A stretch of 64,000 nucleotides of DNA. Source: Picocystis sp. L7. Taxonomy: Eukaryota > Chlorophyta > Picocystophyceae > Picocystales > Picocystaceae. The stretch covers positions 453,501-517,500 of the forward strand of contig QXJR01000010.1 in NCBI GenBank assembly GCA_020975725.1, read 5' to 3'. This document shows positions 1 to 9,821 of the stretch, one piece after another. Both the position numbers and the translations under genes were made by a program. The notes beneath the pieces were generated by a model. That model saw nothing but the letters and a program-made list of their open reading frames with translations. It had not been told where the DNA came from and made no database searches. Numbering within the stretch: position 1 is the first letter of the stretch; every line of letters starts with the position of its first letter.

Positions 1-1241
1 ACGGCTGCAACTGGTGTTCTGTCCTGTTCAACAAGACATACAAGCTTCTCGAGCAATTCAAGCTGGCCTTGTTCACTCAATCGACTTATGGCAGCTTCAT
101 GCACAATGTATTGGATGCAAGCCTGGGGATGTGGAAAAAGAGACTTTATATCTAGGTTCTTCCCGGCAGGATTGCAGAACGACTCGAGCATAGACAGCAC
201 CTGCATGGACAGACGAATGGCCTCTCCCTCTGCCATGCCATCATGGACCTTCACTTTCGCACTTTCTCTTATAAATACGACCCATGCTTCTGTCAAGCCC
301 AGCATTTTGTTTCTCTGGTTGGCAGTAGCTGCATCCTTGAATGCCTTCTGCAGCCCGTCTGTTCCAACCTCTGCATGGCTATGTCCCTTAGGCTTGACTG
401 CAGACAAGTTTACCCTTTCTGTGTGGTCCAGTTCAGCATACGCTTTTCCCATTGCTTTTCCTGCAATTTTTCTAATGTACATATTAGGGTCACCCACGAT
501 GATCCCAAGCTGGGCCAGGAACTTGTCCACGTGGCTTTGTTTCTTCCATTGCCTTAAAGTCTTGCTTTCTGCCAATGCCAGGTACAGGCGTGCAGCTTCA
601 GCCCTGGTCTTCTCGTCGGATTCTTTCCCTATTTTATCCATGATTTTAGAAGCTTTGGCGAACGAGTCTTCTTCCACGCTGGATCGATCTTTGGAACCAT
701 TCGTGTTCCCTTCCTTCCCACGGATGGAGTGGGTCCAAGCACGCAGCAAAGCACGCCTTCTGATCCCGCTTTCTTTCTGCAGCTGCCTGGCAGCCATTTT
801 GGCGATTTCTTCAGTTCCTGCTCCCAATTCTTGTCCGAACACATCTGCCATGGCTGCGATCCTCGTCCAGTCTCGCACGTCCTCCGTTCCTGTTTTGCTC
901 TTCCCGAGTCGTTCGATCGTAGCGTTGGCTTCGGCATGGACGCCACCGCGTCCACTTCGACAATAGAACAAGGCTTCGCATCGGGCGCAGAGATCCCGAT
1001 TGGCGCGTCCTTGCACGCGAGGATCGCGCAACGTGGCGATGCAGATTTCCATCGCTTCGGCGAACTCGTGCTGCGTCCCTTCGTCACGCGCCAGCCGCGC
1101 TTCCAGGCGTCGCAGTGCGTCGTGGAAGTCGTGTCGATCGTCTCCTGCTCCTCCAGATCCTTCGCACGTGGATCTTCGAAACGCAGCCTCCGCTTCGGCG
1201 GCGAGAACGCGCACGTCCATGTCGCCATGACGACGCGTCAT
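1..1241 (-). CDS. Large alpha-helical (HEAT-like) protein, N-terminal part, cut by window edge
   Basis: A minus-strand reading frame is open from an ATG at 1241 to base 1 with no stop, giving at least 413 residues. It is helix-rich with alternating charged and hydrophobic stretches, for example around 'DKFLAQLGIIVGDPNMYIRK' and 'SRLSEQGQLELLEKLVCLV', as expected for an alpha-solenoid of HEAT/ARM type. I recognise no catalytic motif. A scaffold such as GCN1 or HEATR5 is a guess from the general pattern only. The first about 70 residues are Arg/Ala/Glu-rich and poorly ordered, so the true start could be the second ATG (1220). The plus-strand open frame over 88-966 is its antisense shadow. Confidence 0.6.
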   Translation of the reverse strand, partial: MTRRHGDMDVRVLAAEAEAAFRRSTCEGSGGAGDDRHDFHDALRRLEARLARDEGTQHEFAEAMEICIATLRDPRVQGRANRDLCARCEALFYCRSGRGGVHAEANATIERLGKSKTGTEDVRDWTRIAAMADVFGQELGAGTEEIAKMAARQLQKESGIRRRALLRAWTHSIRGKEGNTNGSKDRSSVEEDSFAKASKIMDKIGKESDEKTRAEAARLYLALAESKTLRQWKKQSHVDKFLAQLGIIVGDPNMYIRKIAGKAMGKAYAELDHTERVNLSAVKPKGHSHAEVGTDGLQKAFKDAATANQRNKMLGLTEAWVVFIRESAKVKVHDGMAEGEAIRLSMQVLSMLESFCNPAGKNLDIKSLFPHPQACIQYIVHEAAISRLSEQGQLELLEKLVCLVEQDRTPVAA

Positions 1242-1654
1242 GGCGTCTTCGACACGTCTCTTCTGTTCGTTTCCTTTTCCCCCAACTGATGCTCCCTTTC
1301 AAAACGTGAATCGCTCCTTTCCCATCGAAGAAGGGAATGGAAGGACCGTAAAGATAGTGCATGGACCGACGGTCCATGCGGGAATCCTGGCCGAGGGTCG
1401 GTTTCGTTCCCACCAATGCTTCCCAAGTTGGAAGAAGAGACACCGGAAGGTGCGACGCGCATGCAACGCATCCCAATCCATTCCAAACCGCCATTGATGG
1501 ATGGAAGGAGAGCGCACCAAAGATGATGGTCGGGAGTTACAACGAGAGAGCTGGCGCGAGAACAAGCCCAGGGTTGCGCGAGAGGAGGCTCGAACCACCC
1601 CATGGTGGGTGCGAGGACTTGGGTCTTCGATCCAGGAGGAAAGAGAGAGAGTCA

Positions 1655-1688
1655 GGCAGGGAGGTCCTGGATCCATGGGTGGGTGTGG

Positions 1689-1720
<32 letters not shown>

Positions 1721-1742
1721 TCCTGGATCCATGGGTGGGTGT

Positions 1743-1788
<46 letters not shown>

Positions 1789-1858
1789 TCCTGGATCCAT
1801 GGGTGGGTGTGGGAGAGAGAGAGAGAGTCAGGGAGGTCCTGGATCCATGGGTGGGTGT

Positions 1859-1896
<38 letters not shown>

Positions 1897-2108
1897 TCCT
1901 GGATCCATGGGTGGGTGTGGGAGAGAGAGAGAGAGTCAGGGAGGTCCTGGATCCATGGGTGGGTGTGGGAGAGAGAGAGAGAGAGGGAGGTCCTGGATCC
2001 ATGGGTGGGTGTGGGAGAGAGAGAGAGAGAGAGGGAGGTCCTGGATCCATGGGTGGGTGTGGGAGAGAGAGAGAGAGTCAGGGAGGTCCTGGATCCATGG
2101 GTGGGTGT

Positions 2109-2158
<50 letters not shown>

Positions 2159-2220
2159 TCCTGGATCCATGAGTGGGTGTGGGAGAGAGAGAGACAGCCA
2201 GGGAGGGAGGGTCCCTGGAT
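1655..2220. repeat. GA microsatellite interleaved with a minisatellite, about 10 copies
   Basis: About ten tandem copies of a unit with a constant core (tcctggatccatgggtgggt and flanks) followed by a GA run of variable length; some copies carry a 'gtcaggg' variant. Unit length varies from about 45 to 75 bp because the GA run varies. The plus strand is nearly pure purine through the GA runs. The repeat ends about 80 bp before the ATG chosen for the Myb factor at 2303. It keeps several frames open on both strands, which creates long artefactual reading frames. Confidence 0.95.
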
Positions 2221-2302
2221 CCATCGTCCCGAATCGTTTCCACCACCAACGCGGACGCACAACACACGCGACAGACGCGTACGAAAGCAGGATCGTGGGA
2301 CG

Positions 2303-3304
2303 ATGGCGGAGCGTGGGACGTGGAGGAACGACCGCACCTCCGCACACAAGGTGCACGGGACCTTCTCCGAACAAGAGAAAGAGACGCTGAGGAACGCAGT
2401 GCACGAATACGCACAAACACACGGACTCGTGGTCGACGATCGGTGCGAATGGCTCTTCGACAAGAAAAGAAGAGGCGTGTGGAAAGAAGTGGCCAGGAAG
2501 CTGCCTGATCGAACCACCCAATCCGTGTGGGCATGCGGCGTACGCATGTACAAACAAGTGAGGAAAGGGTGAGTGGGAAGAAAGCGAATGGAAAGCGCGA
2601 ACTGCAAACAACCCATGGACGCCTTCGACTGACCGAAACAAACCGAAACGAACGAATGCAGGGTGAAGTGGACGCCGGAAGAAGACGCGAAACTCGTGAA
2701 CCTCGTCGAAAGGAACGGGAAAAAGTGGAAAATGGTGGGAGATGCTCTCGAAAGGTTCCCAGAAGCATGTCGAGATCGATGGAGAGAAATCAAGCTTGGA
2801 AGAGATCAAAAATCTGGAAAATGGACCGACGAAGAAGTCCAAAGACTGGAACAAATCGTCTTCCAAATGATACAAGAAAAGAGAATCGTTCAGGATGCAA
2901 CACAAGGAGATGAGGCAGACAACATGAGGCACCTGTTGCATGACATCAATTGGAACTTAGTGTCCGAAAAGCACGGCACCAGAAACAGCCGACAGTGCTG
3001 CCAAAAATGGTACGACATGAAAGAAACCATCGATGCAGTTGGGCCGTGGGAAACAATAAAAGAGATGGAAATGCTGGAGAACCTTGTGCAGCTTGGTGCA
3101 GAGGAAGAGTTTGAAGTTCCGTGGGACACAATGGTGGAAGACGTCTCTTCCACTGATGCCAAAAGACATTGGAAACTGCTGCAGAGGCAGATACCAAGGT
3201 GCACGAAACGAACCTTGTCTCTTGTTGGACAAGCACAGTATCTCCTGGCCGCCCGCAGAACCCAAGCACTCAAACGAGGGAAAGACACTGCTGAAAATGT
3301 TTGA
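2303..3304 (+). CDS. Reb1/TTF1-like Myb/SANT DNA-binding protein (two exons)
   Basis: Exons 2303-2568 and 2662-3304, 302 residues. The intron 2569-2661 (93 nt, GTGAGT...TGCAG) has a CTGAC branch-like site near 2629. Splicing in phase 2 joins 'MYKQVRKG' to 'VKWTPEEDAKLVNLV', recreating the consecutive Myb/SANT repeats seen in fungal Reb1 and animal TTF-1, which bind rDNA terminators and other sites. Visible units: residues about 15-85 (divergent first repeat, 'WKEVARKLPDRT'), about 88-140 ('WTPEEDAKLVNLVERNGKKW', 'EACRDRWREIK') and about 145-215 ('GKWTDEEVQRL'). The ATG at 2303 is the first after the GA minisatellite and opens on 'MAERGTWRND'. Role in Pol I termination is inferred from the family; another Myb role is possible. 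Confidence 0.82.
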
Positions 3305-4290
3305 AAGGAACAGGACAGAGACGAGATGGACGGAGGACCTCCCCCGTGCATAGCCAGAAGACCGCTGAGCTCGCAACAGCCATACCATACGCAGCATATG
3401 TCTGTTGCAGTAAGGGGCTCGAAGGAACAGATACCACTGTTCACCCTCAGGATCTTCTTCACCTCCAATGGAATAAGTTAGCCCAACACCATATGTTCGG
3501 TGCCAGGGAAAAGTAGCACGGAACGGGCTCAGCTTTTGCCGTCATCACCCATGAAGAATATAGGCCAACATCGACCGTTCAAAGGAACGATTTCGATGTG
3601 GAGGTCAGCCTCAATTTCTTTTGGACTTTCCACGTCTTAGATTGGTCTCTTGCTCATTCACTTCGACAAGTTGCTGGCAATCTCATGGAATATTCTGAAC
3701 TGGTAACTTTACCCATTCTTATCAACAAGGGTCTGTGGAAAGCCTTTCACTTGAATTTTATACATCAGCTTTCATGCACCACATCCTCTCCTATACTGGT
3801 TTGCCAACTTTTACCCATCTATTGTTGTTGCAGTCCACGTCACGATTTCTGATGCCGCCACTGGCAGCGCACCTAGACCCTATAGCTTTGTTTGCATTTG
3901 AAACACGCGCCCCGCTGCTTGCATTCCACACCTCTCACTGTTATGCTTCGATTATCGGAGTGCGTTCGAACCAGATGCCACGGTCAGGTATCTACAAAGA
4001 ATGCCTTTTCATCTCTTGCATGACACAGATGCACCAACGGAACAGGAAGGTCAGTGGAATGCAGCATTTCATTGCATGGAAAGCCAAAGTGCGTTCCGAG
4101 TCTGGAGGCTACGATCGAAAATGCCGAGTGTGTGGACGTCAGTAGTAGCAGATTTCAGGAAATGCCACTGTCGAATTTATTATCGTGGCTGATGAAACGA
4201 CGTTGCTAGGCAATAATTCTTCCAGGCAGGTATTTAATTTTCAAGTAACGATCACTTTCGTCCGTGTTTGCAGCACTCCGTCATTCTCTT
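3305..4290. other. Intergenic/3' flank, no gene supported
   Basis: Roughly 1 kb between the Myb gene stop and the DUF3253 hairpin. Short open frames exist on both strands (for example plus 3735-4145) but none shows a recognisable motif. The left part is presumably the 3' UTR of the Myb gene and the right part the 3' end of the minus-strand DUF3253 transcript. Confidence 0.5.
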
Positions 4291-4291
4291 C

Positions 4292-4350
4292 ACGCGGAAA
4301 TTCAGGCGCCCAGGACTTTCGTTTTCCCTGGAAACCTTCATAAGGTACGT
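4292..4350 (-). promoter_or_regulatory. SECIS-like hairpin in the 3' UTR of the DUF3253 gene
   Basis: Read on the minus strand, ATGA (4341-4338) is followed by 12 nt and then AAAA, and the 3' arm ends in TGAA (4304-4301). This matches the eukaryotic SECIS pattern AUGAN - 10 to 13 nt - AA - KGAW. Between the two GA cores 11 base positions pair with one mismatch (4338/4304 inward to GG/CC around a 12-nt apical loop that starts GAAAA). A short lower stem (4350-4347 with 4295-4292) sits below a 5+5 internal loop. The hairpin begins 29 nt after the stop codon at 4371-4373, where a SECIS would need to be. Found by eye; no folding program was run. Confidence 0.72.
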
Positions 4351-4370
4351 CAGTGCACGCAGTAGTCTCT

Positions 4371-4751
4371 TCAGAAACGGTTATACCTTGTACGAGCTTT
4401 CAGTTTCTGTGTTCTGGATGGATCGCAAACTTCTTGCTTGGGTTTCTCCGCTCTGCTTTTTCCTTCTATGTCTGGGTTGTCCGCCTCTCCTACCTTGAGA
4501 CGCAATCGTATGGGCCCTTTGAAGACTTTGTCTGGATCCAACTCGATTCCTTTCTGTAAGATGGCAATCTTACCTTCCCGTGCCAACTGCTTCGCGACCT
4601 GTCTGGTATCTTCCATCCGCTCCCTCCAGGCACGAGGGAAGAGTGCCCTTGGCACTTCCGAAGGTCAGCATGTTTTTCCAGGCTTACGCTTGCGCAGGAT
4701 ATGCAAGATAGCGCCTCGTATCCGCTCTTCATCTCCCGCAACCAACGCCAT
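4371..4751 (-). CDS. DUF3253-family protein with in-frame TGA, candidate selenoprotein
   Basis: 126 residues if the TGA at 4667-4665 (codon 29) is read through. The frame continues unchanged across it: 'ILRKRKPGKTC', TGA, then 'PSEVPRALFPRAW'. The rest carries the DUF3253 signature (AKQLAREGKIAILQKG, GPIRLRL). From memory, bacterial members have a conserved 'TICPSE' here, so the TGA stands at the Cys of that motif, which is how selenocysteine replaces cysteine. A SECIS-like hairpin follows the stop. The biochemical function of DUF3253 is unknown to me. The start is the first in-frame ATG; about 55 further in-frame codons upstream lack an ATG. A lightly damaged gene is the alternative, but the single TGA, the intact frame either side and the hairpin argue against it. 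Confidence 0.75.
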
Positions 4752-5284
4752 CTTTGGAGGGGTCTTCTTCCTTCCAGGCCGAACACAAGTTAACTCGTGA
4801 AGATTTTTCCACGACCATCCCAGGAGAGGTGGCTTCGAACAGAGGAGCCTCGAGGCTTGTGGCCAACCAAGCGAAAGGAATCCCAGTGCATCAACAAAGA
4901 AAAAGTACGGGAACAAGCGGGCGATTCAACATCCTTCAACATGGCCGGGTCGCGTTGAGAAGGGTGCATGTTTGATGTTTTACGGAACTCGAGGAGCCAA
5001 ACACAAATGTGTTCGTCGAAGATGTACTATCTACGAAGAACAACAAGAACGTTGTCTATAGGCCAGCCATCCATGAGGATATTCAATGCAAAAGATAGTA
5101 CGTGCCTACGGTTTGACGTGCTCTTTAGGACTTCAACCTGAATATAAAATACCCTAGTTGGCTACAATGGCCACCAAGCGTACCATCCCATGGTCTGTGA
5201 TAGTTGGAAAAGCACACATCGTAGCACCACGACGATGACATCTACGTCCCTTGCTACACCAATCATCCTATTGTGCAAGTGTGC
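4752..5284. other. Intergenic, no gene supported
   Basis: Probable 5' region of the DUF3253 gene and 3' flank of the next minus-strand gene. It is somewhat richer in A+T than the flanking coding regions. I see no motif-bearing frame. Confidence 0.5.
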
Positions 5285-5747
5285 TTAATGACGTCCTAGG
5301 GATTGTCCCCCGCCCTTGTTTTCTCGTTCTTCTAGGGTAACAAATGAGGATTGGCCCAATTTGATGCTCATTCCGCCATCCCACGTTAAATTCGTTACAA
5401 GTGGTATGCATTCCGAAAGGTGCTCGAGCAACTCTAATCGAATGTAAGGATGTTGACGTGTAAACTCCCGGAGAGCCTCCTTCTTGGTCAAGAATGTGAG
5501 GGGTTGACTTCCGACAATCCACTTGTGTAAGACGCGAAAGCTATTTTTATAATAAGGCTCCACTTCACTTTGCTTGCCGTGGGTGCCCTTGTCGGGTGCA
5601 CATGTCTGAAGAAAGGACCACCCACCGCGCCCCTCCAACGCCCTTGCGTCGACTCCAGAAGCTCAAGATGGAGTTGAGCACCACCTTCAAGTGCGTAGTC
5701 AAAGCGATTTTCGAAGGTTGATTCTCACGCCCAAAGTTGCCGCTCAT
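5285..5747 (-). CDS. Tentative small two-exon protein, no recognised family
   Basis: The minus-strand frame 5605-5285 encodes a globular-looking sequence ('SFRVLHKWIVGSQPLTFLTK', 'LELLEHLSECIPLVTNL') but has no ATG of its own. An acceptor (pyrimidine-rich, ending TTCAG at 5608-5606) precedes it. A donor AAG|GTGGTG lies at 5684, after an ATG exon 5747-5685 ('MSGNFGRENQPSKIALTTHL'). Joining them is phase 0 to phase 0 and removes 79 nt, giving 127 residues. I do not recognise the family. The model rests on splice-site fit and composition only; transcript data could change it. Confidence 0.35.
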
Positions 5748-6050
5748 AGAGGCATTTGTGGAATTCCCTCAATTGCAACCTTTTCGTGTCGAGAGGGTCG
5801 ATGGAACAACGCGCACACCATTGACCTTCGCCATCTTCTTACCTCTCCCTTCATCGAACGCTTTCGAAAGCGATCGATCTCTTTTCCCAGTTTCCCGAAG
5901 CGTCTGGAAGGATCTCCTTTCTCCACCGGTTTCCTCGCCCTTTCGAAACCGGTGGCAGGTCTCGATCGAACCCGAACATGCCCGGGCTTACTTGGGATCG
6001 AAAAGGGAAGCGTGCCGCCACTCGTCGTGTTGCGCTCGAAAGCGATCGTC

Positions 6051-7994
6051 ATGGCGGAGGAGCTGAAGGTGCGTCGCAAGGACCCTTGCGCGTTGTGATC
6101 CGGATGAAGCAGGAAGCATGGGATGGGCAGATCGGGGAGGGAGGACACGCGTCGGCTTAGACGCGCACGGGACGGAATCTCCATCGCAGACACTTGTCCG
6201 AAGCGGAACCGTCGGGAACCTTCGTCCACGACACGAATGGAAAATGCTTCAATGGCGCCGCTATCGAGTTCTTCCAGCGTCGGAATGTTCATCATCTAAC
6301 CAATAGCTGCCGACTCGTTGCACATGCAGGCGAAAGGGAATGAAGCCTTTGCGGCGAAACGGTTCGATGAGGCCGTGTCCTACTTCACACAAGCCATCGA
6401 TGTCGACCCGATGAATCACGTTTACTACAGCAATCGTTCGGCATCCTACGCGTCCTTGAAGCAGTACGAAAAGGCGCTGGAAGATGCGGAACTGTGCATT
6501 GCTCTGGCACCCGAATGGCCGAAAGCCTTCTCTCGTAAAGGTGCTGCACTCCACGGCCTCGGCAGGCTCGACGAAGCGAAGGAGGTATACCAGGCTGGCC
6601 TGAAACACGACCCCGAAAATGCACTGCTGAAGGAGGGCCTCAAATCCGTGGAGTCGTCAGGCAGGGCGTCTTCCAATCCTGGAAAGTCCATGTTTGACGA
6701 TCCAAGCATGATGGCCAAGATTGCGACCGATCCAAGAACCCGTGAATTGCTTCAGCAACCTGACTTCGTGGCCATGATGTCCGAAATACAAAAGGATCCC
6801 AATGCTATCAGCAAGTACCTTCAAGATCCTCGGATGATGAAAGCTCTGAGTGTGATGATGGGTATCGACCTTTCTGCCCAACCAGCAGGTAACACGGAGG
6901 AACCTCCGCCGCCAGCAGAAGACAAGATGGAGGAAGATGCTGCGCCTGCTCCAGAACCAGAAATGAGCGAGGAGGAGAAAAAGGAGAAAACCGACAAGGA
7001 GAAAGCACAGGAAGAAAAGGCCCGAGGGAATGAGTTGTACAAGCAACGGAAGTTTGAGGATGCCATCCTGCATTATAACCAGGCAATGGAGCTGGACAAG
7101 AAGGACATTTCTTACCTGACAAACAGATCAGCCGTGTACTTTGAAATGGGAGAGTACGACAAGTGCATCGAAGACTGTGATAAGGCAGTTGAGCTTGGCA
7201 GAGAGTTGAGGGCAGATTACAAACTGATTGCCCGTGCCATGACCAGGAAGGGCAATGCCTTGGTGAAGAAAGGTGACCTTGCCGAGGCCCTTACTGTCTA
7301 CGATAAGTCTCTGATGGAGCATCGGAATGCTGACACCCTCAAAAGACTGCAAGAAGTAGAGAAACAGTTGAAAGACGCAGAAGAGAAAGCATACATCAAC
7401 CCAGCTGTGGCGACAGAGGAAAAGGAGAAAGGCAATGCGTGCTTCAAAGAGCAAAAGTACCCAGATGCCGTGGCACATTACACAGAGGCAATTAAGAGGC
7501 TTGGACCTACTGGCGAGGATCTCCACAAGGTCTACAGCAATCGAGCAGCCTGCTACACGAAGCTTGGTGCGTTTTACGAGGCATTGAAGGATGCAAACAA
7601 ATGCATAGAGTTGGAGCCCACATTTGTCAAGGGGTACATCAGAAAAGGGCTGGTTCAATTTTTCATGAAGGAGTTTGACAAAGCGATGGAAACTTACCAG
7701 GAGGGGCTCAAGATTGAACCAAGCAACCAGGAGCTTCAAGAAGGTGTCCGCAAGTCCATGTTTGAGATCAACAAGGCGTCGCGTGGGGAATTGTCACCGG
7801 AAGAGCTGAAGCAGCGCCAGGACCATGCGTTGGCGGATCCTGAGATCCAGAGCATTTTGACGGATCCGGTGATGCGCCAGGTGCTGAACGACTTCCAGGA
7901 GGATCCCAAGGCAGCCCAGCAGCACGCCAAGGACCCTGGTGTGATGGCCAAGCTACAGAAGCTGGTGAATGCGGGCCTGGTCCAGATGCGCTGA
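6051..7994 (+). CDS. STI1: Hsp70-Hsp90 organizing protein (HOP/STI1), two exons
   Basis: Cytosolic co-chaperone that passes clients from Hsp70 to Hsp90. Exon 1 (6051-6068) encodes only MAEELK; the intron 6069-6329 (261 nt, GTGCGT...ATGCAG, CTAAC branch-like site near 6296) is followed by exon 2 at 'AKGNEAFAAKRFDEAV'. The product is 560 residues, normal for the family. Domains in order: TPR1 (about 1-115), DP1 ('DPRTRELLQQPDF', 'LQDPRMMKALSVMMG', about 130-190), an acidic Lys/Glu linker, TPR2A (about 230-350), TPR2B (about 365-480) and DP2 ('DPEIQSILTDPVMRQVL', about 500-555). Without the tiny first exon the start would fall at a weaker internal Met, so the spliced model is preferred. Confidence 0.95.
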
Positions 7995-8176
7995 CCTGTT
8001 CCATCATCTTCCCCCTTTTCATCTCAGCTCCCCATCCATCGTTCCCCTTCCTTCCTAATTAAGTTTCGAAGTAAATCTCCACCTCCCCAGAGTCCGTTGG
8101 TTGGGAACCCGCTTCGGAATTCGAATCTCGCACTTGCGTTCACCTGTCGAATGGCCTTGGACCGCACGCACATCGA

Positions 8177-8971
8177 ATGGAGAAAGACGACAAGAAGCCG
8201 ATGCTTGGTGTGGTGGCGTATGTGAACGTCACCCTGGGAGACGCAGGGATTGTGGTAGATGCCAGTGCTGCAGTGGCCAACAAGATGACGGCCCTCGGAG
8301 GGCAGGCAGTGCAGAAACTGCAACGAAAGGTCACCCACGTCGTGTTCCAGGGAGGAGAAGGAGCACTCGTCAAGCTCTTCGAAAGGATAGATCGATGCTG
8401 GAAAGAAGATCCCGGGTCAAGTCCGTCCGTGGTGTCCACGCCTTGGATCGAACAGGTCGCCGAAACGGACGACCTGACGATCGACGGGTTCGAAATCGAA
8501 CGGCCGAAAGAGGAAACCTTCACCGCACGCCTGCTGCTATCGAACACGACCGCCAAAACTAAGAAGAGAAAGAGGGCCTTGATGATCACGCCAGCCAGCC
8601 AAGCATCCAATCAAATCCAGCTATCAACGAGTCCGCACAGGATCTGTGGCACGCCAGCCTCAGCCGGAGATGAAACCACACGAAGACTGTTCCTCTCACC
8701 GCCACATAAAGCCATGAAACTCAGCATCTGTAGCCCGCCTTCCGGAGAAAAATTCTGCAATTCGAATGCGTCTGATCTGGGCGGTTATCAGGGGACGGAA
8801 GCACCTGCAGCAACACCATCGAAAGCACGGTCTGTAGAGAAGCCAGGTTCGGTCCATTGCTTTCCCCAAGGCCGCCAGCAAGACGGACCGGAGGATGGGG
8901 CGTTGGTTAACGTAGAGAGAGCAGAGACAACCAAAGAAACACGCAAAGTCGAATGGATCGTGATTGATTAG
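8177..8971 (+). CDS. BRCT-domain protein, microcephalin-like N-terminal BRCT
   Basis: 264 residues. Residues about 8-105 form a single BRCT fold: 'LGVVAYVNVTLG', 'MTALGGQAVQKLQRKVTHVV' and 'VVSTPWIEQVAETDDL', the last with the conserved Trp. The 'VTHVVF' stretch and overall layout resemble the first BRCT of microcephalin (MCPH1). The rest is Ser/Pro/Lys-rich and probably disordered, with a basic patch ('TKKRKRAL', about 133-140) that could be a nuclear signal and repeated '(S/T)PxK'-like sites. The gene starts 182 bp after the HOP stop. A role in DNA-damage or cell-cycle signalling is inferred from BRCT biology; no second BRCT pair is present. Confidence 0.75.
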   Translation: MEKDDKKPMLGVVAYVNVTLGDAGIVVDASAAVANKMTALGGQAVQKLQRKVTHVVFQGGEGALVKLFERIDRCWKEDPGSSPSVVSTPWIEQVAETDDLTIDGFEIERPKEETFTARLLLSNTTAKTKKRKRALMITPASQASNQIQLSTSPHRICGTPASAGDETTRRLFLSPPHKAMKLSICSPPSGEKFCNSNASDLGGYQGTEAPAATPSKARSVEKPGSVHCFPQGRQQDGPEDGALVNVERAETTKETRKVEWIVID

Positions 8972-9063
8972 CTGGTACGAGACCAGACAGCAGTACCCCT
9001 CTTGCCCGAGCCATTCCACTTTCTGATTGGGGCTCAGATTCTTCACGCGGCAAGCTCCAGGCT

Positions 9064-9498
9064 TCAATCGTCGTACGTTAGATGCCAACCTAGCTTGCAT
9101 CCGGGCGCATTCGGATCGGATGCGCCGCAGCAGTCCCAGAAGCGGGCCAGTCCTTTTCCATGAATCGCTCCCAGTTGATCTTGTGGTTCAGTGCTTTCCC
9201 TACAAAAGCCTACATATTTGCCCACTTCACCACCTGTGTACATGTCTGGATGATATTGGCACGCACGTGGGCCGTTCTCTCTCGGATCGAACGCTTGCTT
9301 GCAATTCCTACACGTGCGCAGTGGTGTGGTGCTTTCGTTGTCTCCGTTCTGGGCGTATGCTCCTGTGATCCGTCCTCGCGTGCGTCCAACTTCTCGACAT
9401 TTCCCTTTCTGCAGGAGTATCGGACAGATTCTCGCCACGTTGCGACGGCGTATGCCATGGCATCGACCTGTGCTCTTCTGCATCGGCCCGCTCCACAA
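9064..9498 (-). CDS. Cys-rich zinc-binding protein, plant-type 'FWDCCGA' family
   Basis: 144 residues in the unspliced frame. The C-terminal 80 residues carry 'CRNCKQAF', 'CQYHPDMY', 'FWDCCGASDPNAPGCK' and a terminal 'HLTYDD'. From memory a group of plant proteins has the same order of C-x2-C, YHP, DCCG and GC motifs, so zinc binding is likely. The function is unknown to me. The N-terminal 60 residues look unlike protein, and a TAG|G site lies just upstream of 'NCKQ' (near 9309), so the true N-terminus may come from an upstream exon in another frame (for example around 9530-9370). The start is therefore uncertain. Confidence 0.6.
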   Translation of the reverse strand: MWSGPMQKSTGRCHGIRRRNVARICPILLQKGKCREVGRTRGRITGAYAQNGDNESTTPLRTCRNCKQAFDPRENGPRACQYHPDMYTGGEVGKYVGFCRESTEPQDQLGAIHGKGLARFWDCCGASDPNAPGCKLGWHLTYDD

Positions 9499-9787
9499 AC
9501 GTCCCTTGCGATGACCTTCTTTCGCACGAGCAAGGATCGTCGCCGAAGGACGGAGCTTCCAACACGCGCATCGGCCGGTCAGACTTGGTCCAGGTGCATA
9601 TTATCTTCCGTTCCTGTTTCAAGATCGCACCCACATGTGCATCCTTTTTCCCTTATCACGCCACACATCCGACGTTGAATTTGCTTCCAAAAGCGTTCGT
9701 TCGCGTCGTACATGCGGATTCTCGTTTTCCTCCAATCGAAGGACAGATCCGTCCCTTTGGAAAGGAACCCCATCCCCATCGAGAAGG

Positions 9788-9793
9788 AAAAAA
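9788..9793 (-). terminator. Pol III terminator of tRNA-Ala
   Basis: Six A on the plus strand, i.e. T6 on the transcribed-sense minus strand, 29 nt beyond the tRNA 3' end. This is a standard RNA polymerase III stop. Confidence 0.8.
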
Positions 9794-9821
9794 GAAAGGT
9801 GACTCCCGTTCCGATCGGGGT

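Noticed and set aside
88-966. Plus-strand frame of 292 codons at the left edge
   Set aside because: Antisense of the minus-strand helical protein; its Ser/Pro/Cys-rich translation is a shadow.
1299-2768. Minus-strand frame of 489 codons rich in Ser-Leu repeats
   Set aside because: Created by the GA minisatellite, which lacks stops; no protein features outside the repeat.
4371-4751. Reading the DUF3253 gene as a plain pseudogene
   Set aside because: Only one stop, no frame change, stop exactly at the expected Cys, and a SECIS-like hairpin after the true stop.
5744-6295. Minus-strand frame of 183 codons
   Set aside because: Lies over the first exon and intron of HOP; Arg/Ser-rich with no motif.
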